Source: Craspedostauros australis
Taxonomy: Eukaryota > Bacillariophyta > Bacillariophyceae > Mastogloiales > Achnanthaceae
Assembly (NCBI GenBank): GCA_026770025.1
Contig: JAMXDE010000068.1
Location: 124,001-188,000 of the forward strand
Direction of reading: 5' to 3'
DNA: 64,000 bases
Part shown: positions 42,722 to 52,910 of the stretch, piece after piece
How the letters are laid out: the number at the start of each line of letters is the position of its first letter
Position numbering within the stretch: the stretch's first letter is position 1
Position numbers and translations under genes: made by a program
Notes under the pieces: generated by a model
Databases searched by the model: none
Seen by the model: only the letters and a program-made list of their open reading frames with translations
Told to the model about the DNA's origin: nothing

Positions 42722-45700
42722 TCATTCGAATGTTCTCGATGTGTCAAGGTACGACTTCTCGTGTTCACGTTGTAAGTCGGCCTTGATGTTCTTGGTGAAT
42801 CCGTCGCTTGTGTTTTGCTCGGATTTGACGAAAATGATCTCGATGGTTTTGTTGATTACCATGTTCCTCACGTAGTGATGGCGCACGTCGATGTGCCGCG
42901 ATCGTTGGGATGTCGATGGGTTCTTGGCGATGAAGATCGCTCCGATGTTGTCCATACGGACCTTGATCGGCGTCTTCACTGGGACGCCCACACTTTCGAG
43001 TAGCTGCACGACGAAGAAGATCTCCTTTGCCGCTTCGGAAAGGGCAACGTATTCTGCTTCGGATGAGCTGAGTGTGACGGCCTTCTGTGCCTTGGATCGC
43101 CAAAGGATTGGCACCTTGCACAGGTATAGGATGAATCCCCCTACGCTGATTCTCGTGTTCTTGTCTCCTGCATATTCGCTATCGCAGAAGAGCTCCATGT
43201 CCCAGCCGTCGTCGTCTGGACGCGCTGGATGGATCTTCAATCCATAGTCCTTTGTATCGATCACATACTTGATGATCCGATACATCTCCTTCATTGCGGC
43301 CTTGGTGGGCCCGATCAATACCTTGGAGAGTTCCCTCACAGGGTTCGCGATATCTGGTCGCGAGTGCTTGATGAGGAAGAGTAACATGCCGACGCCTCGG
43401 CGGTACTCGGCATGTTCTTCCGCTCCGACCTTTTGCAGTCCGTTATCTTCGGATGGTCGTACGATGATTTGACCCAGGGTTCCCGGTGTCCCATAGCGCT
43501 GCATCTTCTCAACCTTGGTTCCGAATTCTTCGATGAGATGTCGGATGAGGTGTGGTTGACGCAATGTCGCTCTAGTCTTGTCATGGTTCAGTTCGATGTT
43601 GCAGCTGAGGTAGTCTCCGAGTCCACGCTCGATTGTCACCTTGAATTTGCTGCCTTGGATGTCCTTCAGGAATGTCTCCAGTGCCTTGGAGTCTCCGCAG
43701 CAGAAGCAATCGTCCACGTAGATGGCCACGATCATGCTTCCTTCGTTCGTCTTCCTGTAGAACAGGCACGGGTCTGCCGCGCTCTGTTCGAAGTTGATAT
43801 TCTTGAGGGTCGATACCAACATCTTGAACCATTGCCTGGCGCTCTGCACAAGTCCGTAGATTGGCTTGTGTAGGGTCAGGGCTTCGTCTGGTTGATGATC
43901 CATCCCGTTGGGACAGTTCATGTAGATCTCCTCGTCGAGGTCTCCGTGTAGGAATGCCGTTACGACATCGACGAGTGTGCAGTCCATCTTCTTGATCAGC
44001 ATGATCACCATCATGACTCGATAGGTCACGTCGTGAATGACGGGTGAGTAGTGCTCTTGGAAGTCCACTCCTGCGACTTGTGAATAGCCACATGCAACGA
44101 GCCGCGCTCGATGTGTGCCGTCACGCTTCAGCTTGAAGACCCATTTGCATTTGCAGCATCTGCGGCCGCGTGGAATGGTGTCTCGTTTGATCTTGCTGTA
44201 CACTTTACGTGTGTTCATGGAGTCGAACTCCTTCTTGATGGCTGCTCGATATCCCTTTCGATGGATAGGGTCTGGATGATTGAAGGCTCCATCGAATGTT
44301 GTAGGTTCGATGTGCTTCTCTGGTTCTTTCTTCTCGTCCTGCATCGACAGTCCGATGTCGATCGCTGGTGATTCGGTAATGATTGCATTCATTCCGTACA
44401 GTCCTGTTGTGCTATAATGAGTGATCTCAATCTCTCCTTCATCTGCAATTTCTTCGTCATCTGTAGTTTCGTTGTTGGAGTCGTCGTTCTCCTCGTCGCT
44501 GAGTTCATCGCTGTCTTCGTTGGATGATGAATCGCTTTCATATCCTTCTTCCTTTCGACCTCGTTCGTTGTAGTCTGCGAGCTCACGCAGAGCTCTGGGA
44601 ATGCTCTTCCCTGTAGTCGGCTTGGGATTAGCTTCTCCCTTCCTGCCTCGTGCTTCGTGACGTCGGATCCTCTCCTTTCTGTCTATGTCACGTTTGCTTG
44701 GTTTGCTCGGCGGAGGTCTGGATGGTGTACCATGTGTAGACCTCGCTGGTGTGTTCGGAGGAGTGACGCCTGTGTCATTGTCGGCTTCGTCGCCGGATGG
44801 TGTGATCTCGTCATCCTCATGATTGGATTCGCTCCGATCTTCCTCGTCGTTATGGATTAGTTGAGTTACTACTCCATCGTCCTCATTGTCCTCATCGTCA
44901 CTGTCCGATAGGATATAGTATCTGTTGCTGTCAGCGAAAGATACTCTCTTCGCTTCCGATATTTGACGCGTTGCCGTCCTTGGCGTTGCTCCCTTCCGTC
45001 CGATGGTTGTGAAGCAGTCTGCGTCCGTCGTTCCTGTTTCATTGGATACGTTCGGTGCTGGTGCCCAGCCACGGAACTGTCCGTATGATTGATTGAGCCA
45101 CTTGATATCGCGTGAGCAGACGAGTGACTTGGTCGATGGTCTGTACATGTTGTAGACCCCTGATGCATGTTGGTGTGCATATCCGATGAACACCATCTCT
45201 TCTCCTCTGTTCTTGAGTTTAGCGGTGATCCCGCCGTAGGTAGTCTTCACAACACCCACCTCTCCGAAAGTGCGGAGTGCATCCGCGTATGGTGGATCAT
45301 TGCCGAAGAATTGTCGATGTGGTGACTCTTTCTTATTCTTCGCTACGGTGATGTTGGCGATGGCGGTGGCAGTGCTAGCAGCTGCTGCCCACAGGCCATG
45401 CCTATACTCTTCGTCGAGCTGTGCTCCGTTGAGCATGGAGCGGATCTTGGTGTAGAGGTACGCGAACTTGCGTTCTACTCTACCATTCTGTTGCGGTGTG
45501 TTCGATGCCGTGAATTCGAATTTCACGTTGAGTCCTGCATCGATGAGAATGTCCTGCGTGGATTTGTTCTCTCCGCTGTTGTCACCTCGGAAGATGATCT
45601 GTTGGTCACCAGTCTGTGACTTGATCGTCTGGATGAATCGTTTGATGTATCCTGGTTGATCACTTTTGTTCTTGAGAAAGAAACTCCAGCAGTGATCCGT

Positions 45701-48700
45701 GCAGTCGTCCACGATCAGGGTCCAGTAGCGTTTATCTCCGAAGCTTATGTGTTTAGTGTAACTAATGTCAATGAAGAGCCGTTCGCCGCGGCGAATTGCT
45801 CTCGGAATGGTTGCCTTCGGAATGTTCTTCACTCTTGCGTTCGCGACCGCGCAGTCGCGACATACCGGCATCTCGCCGATAATCTTCCATCCGTATTGAG
45901 CTGCCGTTCGCTTCATGGCCTCGAGTGGCGCGTGGCCGAGCATTCGATGCAAGCTCACCGCGCTGATCTCCTTGGATGGGTTCTTGACGAGGGCTGTGCA
46001 AGCCTTGTCGTCGTTCGTTGGCATGATGGGATGCATCTGCACTCCCGTGATGAATCCGTTGGCCGTGGGGAAGACTCGGTCGAATACGATCTTCGTTCCG
46101 GATCCGTTGATGATGTCCATCAGAATGCCGTTGCTACCAAGTTGGTAACCGTTGTACAGAGCCTTGTTCGTGGAGAAAAGGTTCACCGCCATTTTCGGTG
46201 TGTACTTCACATCATCAAGCCGGATGACGTGGCCAGTGTTGTCTCGTTGCTTGACCTTCAAGCGAATGGATCCCATTTTGGGAGAGTCCAGCTTCGTGCT
46301 GTCTCCCACTTGGACGAATGACTTGATGTGCCGCACGTTGAAGAGAGCGGCGTCTGAATTGACGATGTGACACGAAGCTCCACTGTCGGCGAGCCAGGTG
46401 TCCTTGTTGACCTTGTCCTTGTGCTTGGTGCTCAGCTCGTGGAGCTGCTCCACGGCTGCTGTGGCCATTTCATCCATGAGGCCGTCTGCCTCTTCATCTT
46501 CATGCACTCCATCTTCGTTGTATGGATTATGATTCTCATCAGCTTCGTCGTCGCTTGGTAGTTCAGCGAAGTGCGCTGGGACGGTGCTGTTGCGATGAAC
46601 TCCGGTGACCGTGTCATACGGTGTGACGCGTGGTCGCTCGCGCAGGAGCACCTGCATGCATCCTCCGAGCACGTAGTGCAAGTCCAGTTCTGAGAGTTCA
46701 TCCTCTTCGTTTGCTTGCAGTAGTCGATTGAGGATTGCTGCGTTTGCGAGGATCTCTTCAATCGATTTGAAGTTGTCGGATAGGATGGTGCTTACCATGT
46801 TCACCCAAATGTATCGCAATGGTTCGTTCACGAACCCTGGGAACATCGGTAATGCAGCTGTTAGGACCGCGTCGTAGATGAGCTGCTTCTGCATTCGTTT
46901 TGCAGTGATCGTTGGTTCTGGAAAGGTCTGGAGTCGGTAGATGTCGTCGACTCTTCTGGGATTCGGCTCCGGTGGGAATTGGATTCGAATTGGGTAGACG
47001 ACAGCTTCGTAGGGATTGAATGCGTCGTTCCGATGGTCCTCAGCTTCGTCGCTGTCCTCTTCATCGAAGATGCCCGTTCTCTCGTTTCGCATTGCTGCGG
47101 GAGGCGGCGCCTCGTCGCGGTTCATCCCGTCTCTGATGGTGTCGTCGTCATCTCCGTGTGCGCCGTCCTCGTCGGCGTCTTCGTCTGAGCCGTTCTCGTC
47201 GGCGTCTTCGTTGTCTTCGCTCATTGCCTCTTCGATGTCGCTATCGATGGCCTCGCTGTCCATCTCGGCTGCGTCGCCGTATGAACCGATCAGGTCGTGC
47301 GCGTTGAAGCAGCATTCGTAGCTCACCTCGCGTCTTGGATCCACCTCGTGGATGATTGGCTCCTCGTTGAGCCACTCCGGGACGATCTCATCGTCCTGTA
47401 CTTCGTCGTCACTTCCGACGCACTCGAAGTTATCGAAGAAGGAGTCTTCGATGTAGTCGTCGGACACCAACATGCAGAGCGGCATGTCCTTTGCCGAGAG
47501 TACCATCTCGTGCCCGCTCTTGTCGTGTCCTTCCGTAGCCGCGTTGGCTTGTTCGTTGGCCTTCTTGCTCTCGTTGAACTTCTTCTTTCGGCACTCCGCT
47601 TCGCGATGTCCGAAGATGCCACAGTAGTTGCACTTGCCTTTGAAGCCGCTTCCCTTGTTACGCTTTCCGTTCATTTTGTTGTTGTTGTTTTTCTTGTTGT
47701 TCGATTTCTTGCGTTCTGGACAATCGGCGGATCTATGGCCATACACGCCACAGTTGTGACAAGTACCCTTGAAGTTACCGGTGCTTGTGAAGCCGGTGTC
47801 GTTGCTCTTCGTGTTACTGTCTTGGAAATCGTCGACGTATGCCTTGCCTCCTCTGTGAGTAGCGTATGCAGTACGGAGTACTCCTCTGATCGTGTTGATG
47901 GTGACCAGTTCCGGATTGAACGTGAGTTGATGTTGGAAGTTCACGATGTGGGTTCTGTACTCGTTGCTCACCGTGCTGAGGATTTGCATGATCATTTCCT
48001 CGTCCGTGATCTCGTACTTGACATCGTGGAGACGCGATCGTAGACTCTCGAGTTGCGTGATGTAGATGTCGGGGTCCGTGTCTCTCTTCATCTTTTCGTT
48101 GTTGAATTGGCGCTTGAGCTTGATCTTCGTCACCGCGTCGGATGGTCGGAACTTCTCCGCGAGAACGTTCCACGCTGCGTGTGCGTCTCCTTCGGGGTAG
48201 TCGTCGGAGATGCACTGGTTGATGTACTGGATGGCTTGCTTGCCTTTTCCTTTCTCTGCATCCATCATGAGGATCAGATTGCTGAAGCAGTCGCATCCCA
48301 GCTCGTAGATCTCTTCCATCGCTTCCTTGGCTTCATCGTCGGCTGCCGCGATCTCGCTCACTGTTGGCACCTTGGTCTTGCCCAACATCACGTCTCTCGT
48401 CTTCTGTGCACGAGCGTATGCCTTCGCTTGGGACTCCCATGCGCTGTAGTCTTCTTGTTCACCGCTGAACATCGGCGCCTTAATGCGTCGCTTGTTCATG
48501 TTGGCTGATGTCGCCATGTTGATTCGTTGTTTCGTTGTTGGTGCGCTCGCGCCCTTGATTTCCGTCTGTTTCTGTGTTGTCACTTTTTCGATTTTCGCCT
48601 GTTGTTGCGCGGAGATTGTTTTCGTCACAAATTCTCCTCCTGGTGGTGTCTCACTTTTACCACTCTGTTTGGCTGTGCGAATGCTCTTCGTCACACCAGT

Positions 48701-48922
48701 CTCCTCTTGCTTGTACGCCTTGAGGATGCTCTCCTTCTCGCGGTGTAGCCTTGCAGACCGTTCCTCTTCGGTCTCGTCGATCGCGCTTGCGTCTGCGCCT
48801 GATAGGACAGTAGCCGCGGCTACTTCCTTCTCTTCTCGTGGTGGAGTCTCACTCGCACCTTCTTCTTGCTTGATAGCCAGTTGGGACAGAGGGATGTCTT
48901 TCAATTCCTCTTCCTCGCTCAT
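42722..48922 (-). CDS. Copia Gag-Pol polyprotein, family B, intact
   Basis: 2,066 residues in one frame from ATG 48922. An acidic N-terminus of ~140 residues precedes the Gag core (from MATSANMNKRRIKAPMF), with knuckles CHNCGVYGHRSADC (~386) and CNYCGIFGHREAEC (~432). An acidic linker and a ~240-residue unexplained domain follow (~560-830, with IWVNMVSTILSDNF...LHYVLGGCMQVLLRER). Protease is DSGASCH (~844). Integrase has LHRMLGH (~990), CRDC (~1021) and D,D,E in FIDIS, RGDNSGEN and NGRVERKF (~1049, 1112, 1146). RT has KWVFKLKRDG and YVDD (~1738). RNase H has FCDSEYAG (~1916), SSSEAEY (~1955) and RMDNIGA. It encodes all enzymes for reverse transcription and integration. No stop or frameshift seen. 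Confidence 0.96.
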   Translation of the reverse strand: MSEEEELKDIPLSQLAIKQEEGASETPPREEKEVAAATVLSGADASAIDETEEERSARLHREKESILKAYKQEETGVTKSIRTAKQSGKSETPPGGEFVTKTISAQQQAKIEKVTTQKQTEIKGASAPTTKQRINMATSANMNKRRIKAPMFSGEQEDYSAWESQAKAYARAQKTRDVMLGKTKVPTVSEIAAADDEAKEAMEEIYELGCDCFSNLILMMDAEKGKGKQAIQYINQCISDDYPEGDAHAAWNVLAEKFRPSDAVTKIKLKRQFNNEKMKRDTDPDIYITQLESLRSRLHDVKYEITDEEMIMQILSTVSNEYRTHIVNFQHQLTFNPELVTINTIRGVLRTAYATHRGGKAYVDDFQDSNTKSNDTGFTSTGNFKGTCHNCGVYGHRSADCPERKKSNNKKNNNNKMNGKRNKGSGFKGKCNYCGIFGHREAECRKKKFNESKKANEQANAATEGHDKSGHEMVLSAKDMPLCMLVSDDYIEDSFFDNFECVGSDDEVQDDEIVPEWLNEEPIIHEVDPRREVSYECCFNAHDLIGSYGDAAEMDSEAIDSDIEEAMSEDNEDADENGSDEDADEDGAHGDDDDTIRDGMNRDEAPPPAAMRNERTGIFDEEDSDEAEDHRNDAFNPYEAVVYPIRIQFPPEPNPRRVDDIYRLQTFPEPTITAKRMQKQLIYDAVLTAALPMFPGFVNEPLRYIWVNMVSTILSDNFKSIEEILANAAILNRLLQANEEDELSELDLHYVLGGCMQVLLRERPRVTPYDTVTGVHRNSTVPAHFAELPSDDEADENHNPYNEDGVHEDEEADGLMDEMATAAVEQLHELSTKHKDKVNKDTWLADSGASCHIVNSDAALFNVRHIKSFVQVGDSTKLDSPKMGSIRLKVKQRDNTGHVIRLDDVKYTPKMAVNLFSTNKALYNGYQLGSNGILMDIINGSGTKIVFDRVFPTANGFITGVQMHPIMPTNDDKACTALVKNPSKEISAVSLHRMLGHAPLEAMKRTAAQYGWKIIGEMPVCRDCAVANARVKNIPKATIPRAIRRGERLFIDISYTKHISFGDKRYWTLIVDDCTDHCWSFFLKNKSDQPGYIKRFIQTIKSQTGDQQIIFRGDNSGENKSTQDILIDAGLNVKFEFTASNTPQQNGRVERKFAYLYTKIRSMLNGAQLDEEYRHGLWAAAASTATAIANITVAKNKKESPHRQFFGNDPPYADALRTFGEVGVVKTTYGGITAKLKNRGEEMVFIGYAHQHASGVYNMYRPSTKSLVCSRDIKWLNQSYGQFRGWAPAPNVSNETGTTDADCFTTIGRKGATPRTATRQISEAKRVSFADSNRYYILSDSDDEDNEDDGVVTQLIHNDEEDRSESNHEDDEITPSGDEADNDTGVTPPNTPARSTHGTPSRPPPSKPSKRDIDRKERIRRHEARGRKGEANPKPTTGKSIPRALRELADYNERGRKEEGYESDSSSNEDSDELSDEENDDSNNETTDDEEIADEGEIEITHYSTTGLYGMNAIITESPAIDIGLSMQDEKKEPEKHIEPTTFDGAFNHPDPIHRKGYRAAIKKEFDSMNTRKVYSKIKRDTIPRGRRCCKCKWVFKLKRDGTHRARLVACGYSQVAGVDFQEHYSPVIHDVTYRVMMVIMLIKKMDCTLVDVVTAFLHGDLDEEIYMNCPNGMDHQPDEALTLHKPIYGLVQSARQWFKMLVSTLKNINFEQSAADPCLFYRKTNEGSMIVAIYVDDCFCCGDSKALETFLKDIQGSKFKVTIERGLGDYLSCNIELNHDKTRATLRQPHLIRHLIEEFGTKVEKMQRYGTPGTLGQIIVRPSEDNGLQKVGAEEHAEYRRGVGMLLFLIKHSRPDIANPVRELSKVLIGPTKAAMKEMYRIIKYVIDTKDYGLKIHPARPDDDGWDMELFCDSEYAGDKNTRISVGGFILYLCKVPILWRSKAQKAVTLSSSEAEYVALSEAAKEIFFVVQLLESVGVPVKTPIKVRMDNIGAIFIAKNPSTSQRSRHIDVRHHYVRNMVINKTIEIIFVKSEQNTSDGFTKNIKADLQREHEKSYLDTSRTFE

Positions 48923-48992
48923 TCAGCCTGCTGCTCTTGAATGATGTTCGTCTTCCTCGCACGATCCGATCCGCGGGCTCGCCCTGATCTAT

Positions 48993-49004
48993 CGTTTATA
49001 AACG
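48993..49004 (-). promoter_or_regulatory. Palindromic primer-binding-site region of the family-B copia
   Basis: CGTTTATAAACG, a perfect 12-bp palindrome, abuts the 5' LTR. It is the counterpart of CGTTTCGAAACG in family A. The next bases (ATAGATCAG) are identical in the 52032 element. Confidence 0.55.
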
Positions 49005-49798
49005 TGTTGGCAAGTTCCGCTCACGGTAACCTACGATCGTGGAAGATGGTATTGGTTGATAGTCGTCTGTTTGCTATTTCATTACTTGGCTACTCCGATG
49101 CTCTCGGTGTACGCCGTTCTCTCGCCCGATGCTCTCGGTGCTTCAATCTGTTTCGTAGATTCAGTCTCCGACTATGAGTCGGTACGCGAGATGCTCTCTC
49201 GCTCTTCTCTGTATTCTCTCTCTCTCTCAATATCGCGTGCTCGTCGCACACGATACTCCGTGTTCGATACGTACTCCGTATTCGACACTCCGTTCATTCA
49301 GTACTGGCTCCTACTTCGTGAGTACTCGCCATTTGAAGTTCACCTTCTGTATCCATGATGCTGATGCCCTTCGGTCATCGGATCTTTGCCTCCTGCTCTG
49401 ACTTGGAGACAGATGTCGACGTGGTGACATGATGACATCCTGTCGACGTCAGTAGGCGTCCTTCTGCTCTCCAGATGTCACGTTCCATTGGTGATGCAGT
49501 GGTCTGTCAGATGATATCGTCATCTGAGGTTTAGTTGGGAAGTACCTCGAGATTCTCTTGGTACCATTGATGGATGGACGGACGATCTTCCAATTCTCTT
49601 AGAAATCGTCATTTGCAAATTTCCTCCAGAAATCTTGCCCCTTTTCGTGTGTTCCGTTTCCCCTGTAATTCTGACGAATCACAGTATACTATCGACACGA
49701 ATGTAGTTATACCGTCCAAGTCCGTATGAGAGAATAGCGGGTGAACGATGCACATATACTCGTACATCTCGACATATACTCACATGTACATCTCGACA
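49005..49798 (-). repeat. LTR at the 5' end of the 42722 element (LTR 2)
   Basis: 794 bp. It shares the variants GGTATTGG, GTACGCCGTTCTCTCG, CAATATCGCG, TACTTCGTGAG and GTTCCGTTTCC with LTR 4 (57258-58051), which also has 794 bp. It is followed by GACCTA, the inverse of TAGGTC after LTR 4. LTRs 2 and 4 are thus the two ends of one original insertion. Confidence 0.92.
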
Positions 49799-50680
49799 GA
49801 CCTACCTCGAAGGGCGCGGCAGAGGTTTTGCAGTCCAGGCAGGTGGTGCCGCCAGGCGCCCCAGTCCAATGGGGGGCGATCGGCGACGCACTACGAGAAC
49901 TGGATCAAAACCGACGGCTACTCACTATCAAGCTGATCACCGGGGAGGCGCCTCTGGGCAAGCGTATGAAGCAGTGGGGCATGAGGTTATCTGACCAATG
50001 TCCAAGTTGCGACGATCGCGAGGACACTGCTCACTTTTGGCTGTGCAAGAACGTAGGCAGACGAGCGATAGCGAGAAAACATACACATGAGATACGACGA
50101 TGGATGAGAAAATACCCGACGAAGCCGGAAGTCGCTTCGATGTTGACGGCCATTCTGCGCAGTCAGCTAGACGGGACGGTCTATCTCCGATCGGCCCAGC
50201 AAGGCGGAGAACTCTACGACGCGATGCAACAGCAGCTGGCCGCCGGGGCGCAAGCTCTCCGGAAGGGCCTTGTTGTTGGGCGTTGGGAGCAAATACAGGA
50301 GGAGTATCTGCAGCAGGCGCAATCTCGTAAGTCCGCTGCAAAGTGGACCAGGCAGCTGATACGACGTATATGGCGCATCGCATGGGATCAGTGGGCAGCG
50401 CGCAACGATGATATGTTCAACAGTCAGGACTCGGCCGAAGCCGGGATGATTCAAGCTCTTCGAAACAGAGCAGAGTCACTCCGACTTCGCCTCGAGCAAG
50501 ACAATACCACACACGAACGCATGCTAAGAACGGCCCCGTCTCCCGAAGCGTACACTGCGCAGGTAGCAGTATGGGTGGAGCAAGCCGCACGAGTGCTGCA
50601 CGAACCGGCCGCCTCTGGCGCCCTGTTCAAGTGGCTTCAGCGTCGGCGACATCACCCAGCACCAGCGCCGCCAGCTTGAC
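49799..50680 (+). pseudogene. 3' part of the LINE ORF2, separated by copia insertion and inversion
   Basis: 293 codons read in frame from the LTR boundary (PTSKGAAEVLQ...) to TGA 50678-50680. A putative zinc site CPSCDDREDTAHFWLC lies at 49999-50046, typical of the region after RNase H in LINE-type polyproteins, followed by helical, Gln/Arg-rich sequence. The first bases GACCTA duplicate the last LINE bases at 58057-58052 (minus strand). Across that duplication the frame of the two LINE parts is continuous (..ASG-P-TSK..). The ATG at 49741 is inside the LTR and is not its real start. Confidence 0.9.
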
Positions 50681-50850
50681 AACACAGGCAGCTGCAGCAT
50701 CATGAATGAGATGCATACGACACACTACATGACAACACATAGATTCCGTGCTCCCTTCGTGCCACGCACGAAGTTTAAAGGAGGCGGAGAAAAGCGCCAC
50801 CGGCGCAGCCTCATAAGAGGGTTTAATCCTTGAGTTATTTATTTATTCAA
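50681..50850 (+). other. Presumed LINE 3' UTR and end
   Basis: A non-coding stretch after the ORF2 stop with GC-rich hairpin-like sequence (CGCCACCGGCGCAGCC) and a TTATTTATTTATTC tail at ~50832-50846. I take this tail as the likely LINE end. No poly-A run is visible. Confidence 0.4.
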
Positions 50851-51614
50851 GTATCAAATGTCATTGCGACTGTCTTTGTGACCTCATTCACGAATTCGAT
50901 TTCCACGCCTCAAGAAATGGGCTAGTCGTGATTATTTCCATTAATGGATTTCTCATTTCAATTATTGCTCTATAGAAGTGCGCTGGTCGCGACTGTTTCC
51001 ATTAATGCATTTCTCGTTTCCATTTTTTTCATAGAAGTGCGCTGGGCCCAATATGGTCTCATTTTTTGGTTTCATGGCATCGGTCACGGGACTCGTCATC
51101 CGCCTCGGCGGCAAGCTCGGAGAGTGATCGAAGTCGTCTGTGATGCGGAACCAAAACACGGGAGAACGAGCTTTGGGATCATCCGGGTCGGACCATCTGG
51201 CGGTCGGTCGGTGCGGTCATCCTGTCTTGTACGACGACACATAAGCGCCACCGATTTAGTAGTTACGTACAAGCTCGCAAGAGTCAGAATTCATTCTCAG
51301 CTTCATCGGTTCCTCACCCGCGAGTACTCGCCACAGTTCTCAATTTAGCGCACTCACGTCCTGCAATGTACGCGTGACTATCGTTGACACTACAGCAACT
51401 TGGATTGTTCTCTTCTACCCACACCGCTTGGCTGGATTTTTCTTCCTCGCTGAAATTCCAATGACAACAGCTTTCTCTGCACTTCGCTGATCCATTTAAC
51501 GGTGTTATGAATGTTGATGATACCAATCTTGTCGTGGATGGTATTTGATTCTTTTTTCTTGGTGGAGCAAGGACAATCCAGCAGATCACGAGAAGGCAGT
51601 TCCCCACGCAAGAA
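50851..51614. repeat. Non-coding region with diverged repeats
   Basis: AGAAGTGCGCTGG occurs twice (50974 and 51037), each time near TTTCCATTAAT/TTTCCATTTTTT. The stretch is related in inverted orientation to 41220-41420. No gene. Confidence 0.5.
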
Positions 51615-52031
51615 ATGAGTGATGCCACCTCTCCGTTTCCAAAGTCGTCCCACAAAATCAAAAGGACGACGATGAACTTCTCTTTTTCACCATCCAACAG
51701 CATGGCTGGACACCATCACCACAATCAACAGCCAACCCCTCCGTCCTCTTGCAACTATGTTCAACCTACCAACGCAAATCGCCCAACATCAGGAGCGAAG
51801 ATGATGCTCAGAGGCCTGAGAGCCCAAGCCGAGCCAACGAAGAACCTGCAGTTTGGGATTCGTCCCACGACGATCAGCACTGCACCCTCTGCCGTCAACA
51901 GCACTCACAAGAAGGCGCTCAGCCCACCATTTTTGGGCCTCCCAGGCGGTCACTTCTTCGACATCAACCAGCGCCATCTTCATGAGCAAGACAGCAGCCA
52001 CATCGAGCTCTCTTTTCGCGCAGCATTCGCC
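51615..52031 (+). pseudogene. N-terminal part of an unknown gene cut by a copia LTR
   Basis: Open from ATG 51615 for 139 codons (MSDATSPFPKSSHKIKR...PPFLGLPGGHFFDINQRHL...), then it enters LTR 3 at 52032. His/Asn/Pro/Thr-rich, with no recognisable domain. It is read toward the LTR, so its 3' part must once have lain on the other side. The transposase fragment at 41585-41910, next to LTR 1, is one candidate for the far flank, but nothing proves it. Confidence 0.35.
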
Positions 52032-52828
52032 TGTCGAGATGTACATGTGAGTATATGTCAAGATGTACGAGTATATGTGCATCGTTCACCCGCTATTCTC
52101 TCATACACACTTGGACGGTATAACTACATTCGTGTCGATAGTATACTGTGATTCGTCAGAATTACAGGGGAAATGGAACACACGAAAAGGGGCAAGATTT
52201 CTGGAGGAAATTTGCAAATGACGATTTCTGAGAGAATTGGAAGATCGTCCGTCCATCCATCAATGGTACCAAGAGAATCTCGAGGTACTTCCCAACTAAA
52301 CCTCAGATGACGATATCATCTGACAGACCACTGCATCACCAATGGAACGTGACATCTGGAGAGCAGAAGGACGCCTACTGACGTCGACAGGATGTCATCG
52401 TGTCACCACGTCGACATCTGTCTCCAAGTCAGAGCAGGAGGCGAAGATCCGATGACCGAAGGGCATCAGCATCATGGATACAGAAGGTGAACTTCAAATG
52501 GCGAGTACTCATGGAGTAGGAGCCAGTACTGAATGAACGGAGTGTCGAATACGGAGTACGTATCGAACACGGAGTATCGTGTGCGACGAGCACACGATGT
52601 TGAGAGAGAGAGAGAGAATACGAAGAGGAGCGAGAGAGCATCTCGCGTACCGACTCATAGTCGGAGACCAAATCTACGAAACAGATTGAAGCACCGAGAG
52701 CATCGGGCAAGAGAACGGGCGTACACCGAGAGCATCGGAGTAGCCAAGTAATGAAATAGCAAACAGAAGACTATCAACCAACACCATCTTCCACGATCGT
52801 AAGTTACCGTGCGCGGAACTTGCCAACA
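52032..52828 (+). repeat. LTR 3, 5' LTR of the truncated copia
   Basis: 797 bp, TGTCGAG...CCAACA. It shares diagnostic variants with LTR 1 rather than with its present partner LTR 4. Confidence 0.92.
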
Positions 52829-52840
52829 CGTTTATAAACG
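52829..52840 (+). promoter_or_regulatory. Palindromic primer-binding-site region of the truncated copia
   Basis: CGTTTATAAACG directly after LTR 3, as in the 42722 element. Confidence 0.55.
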
Positions 52841-52910
52841 ATAGATCAGGGCGAGCCCGCGAATCGTATCGTGCGAGGAAGACGAACATCATTCAAGAGC
52901 AGCAGGCTGA

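Larger units (their letters stand above)
41911..49798 (-). mobile_element. Full-length Ty1/copia element, family B (7,888 bp)
   Basis: It has LTRs of ~791 bp (41911-42701) and 794 bp (49005-49798), in element orientation TGTCGAG...CCAACA, a palindromic primer-site region, an intact 2,066-residue polyprotein and a purine-rich tract (AGGAAGGGTG on minus) next to the 3' LTR. The two LTRs differ at many sites, and the outer flanks (CGTGTG left, GACCTA right) do not match. The ends therefore come from two different insertions joined by recombination. Confidence 0.9.

Noticed and set aside
47297-48043. Plus-strand 248-codon frame, and its counterpart at 53790-54542 on minus
   Set aside because: Antisense to the Gag region of the two family-B copias. 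Conservation follows from the sense ORF.
49741-49798. ATG in the LTR as the start of the 49799-50680 ORF
   Set aside because: These codons are LTR sequence. The true protein is the LINE ORF2, whose 5' part is at 58052-62837.
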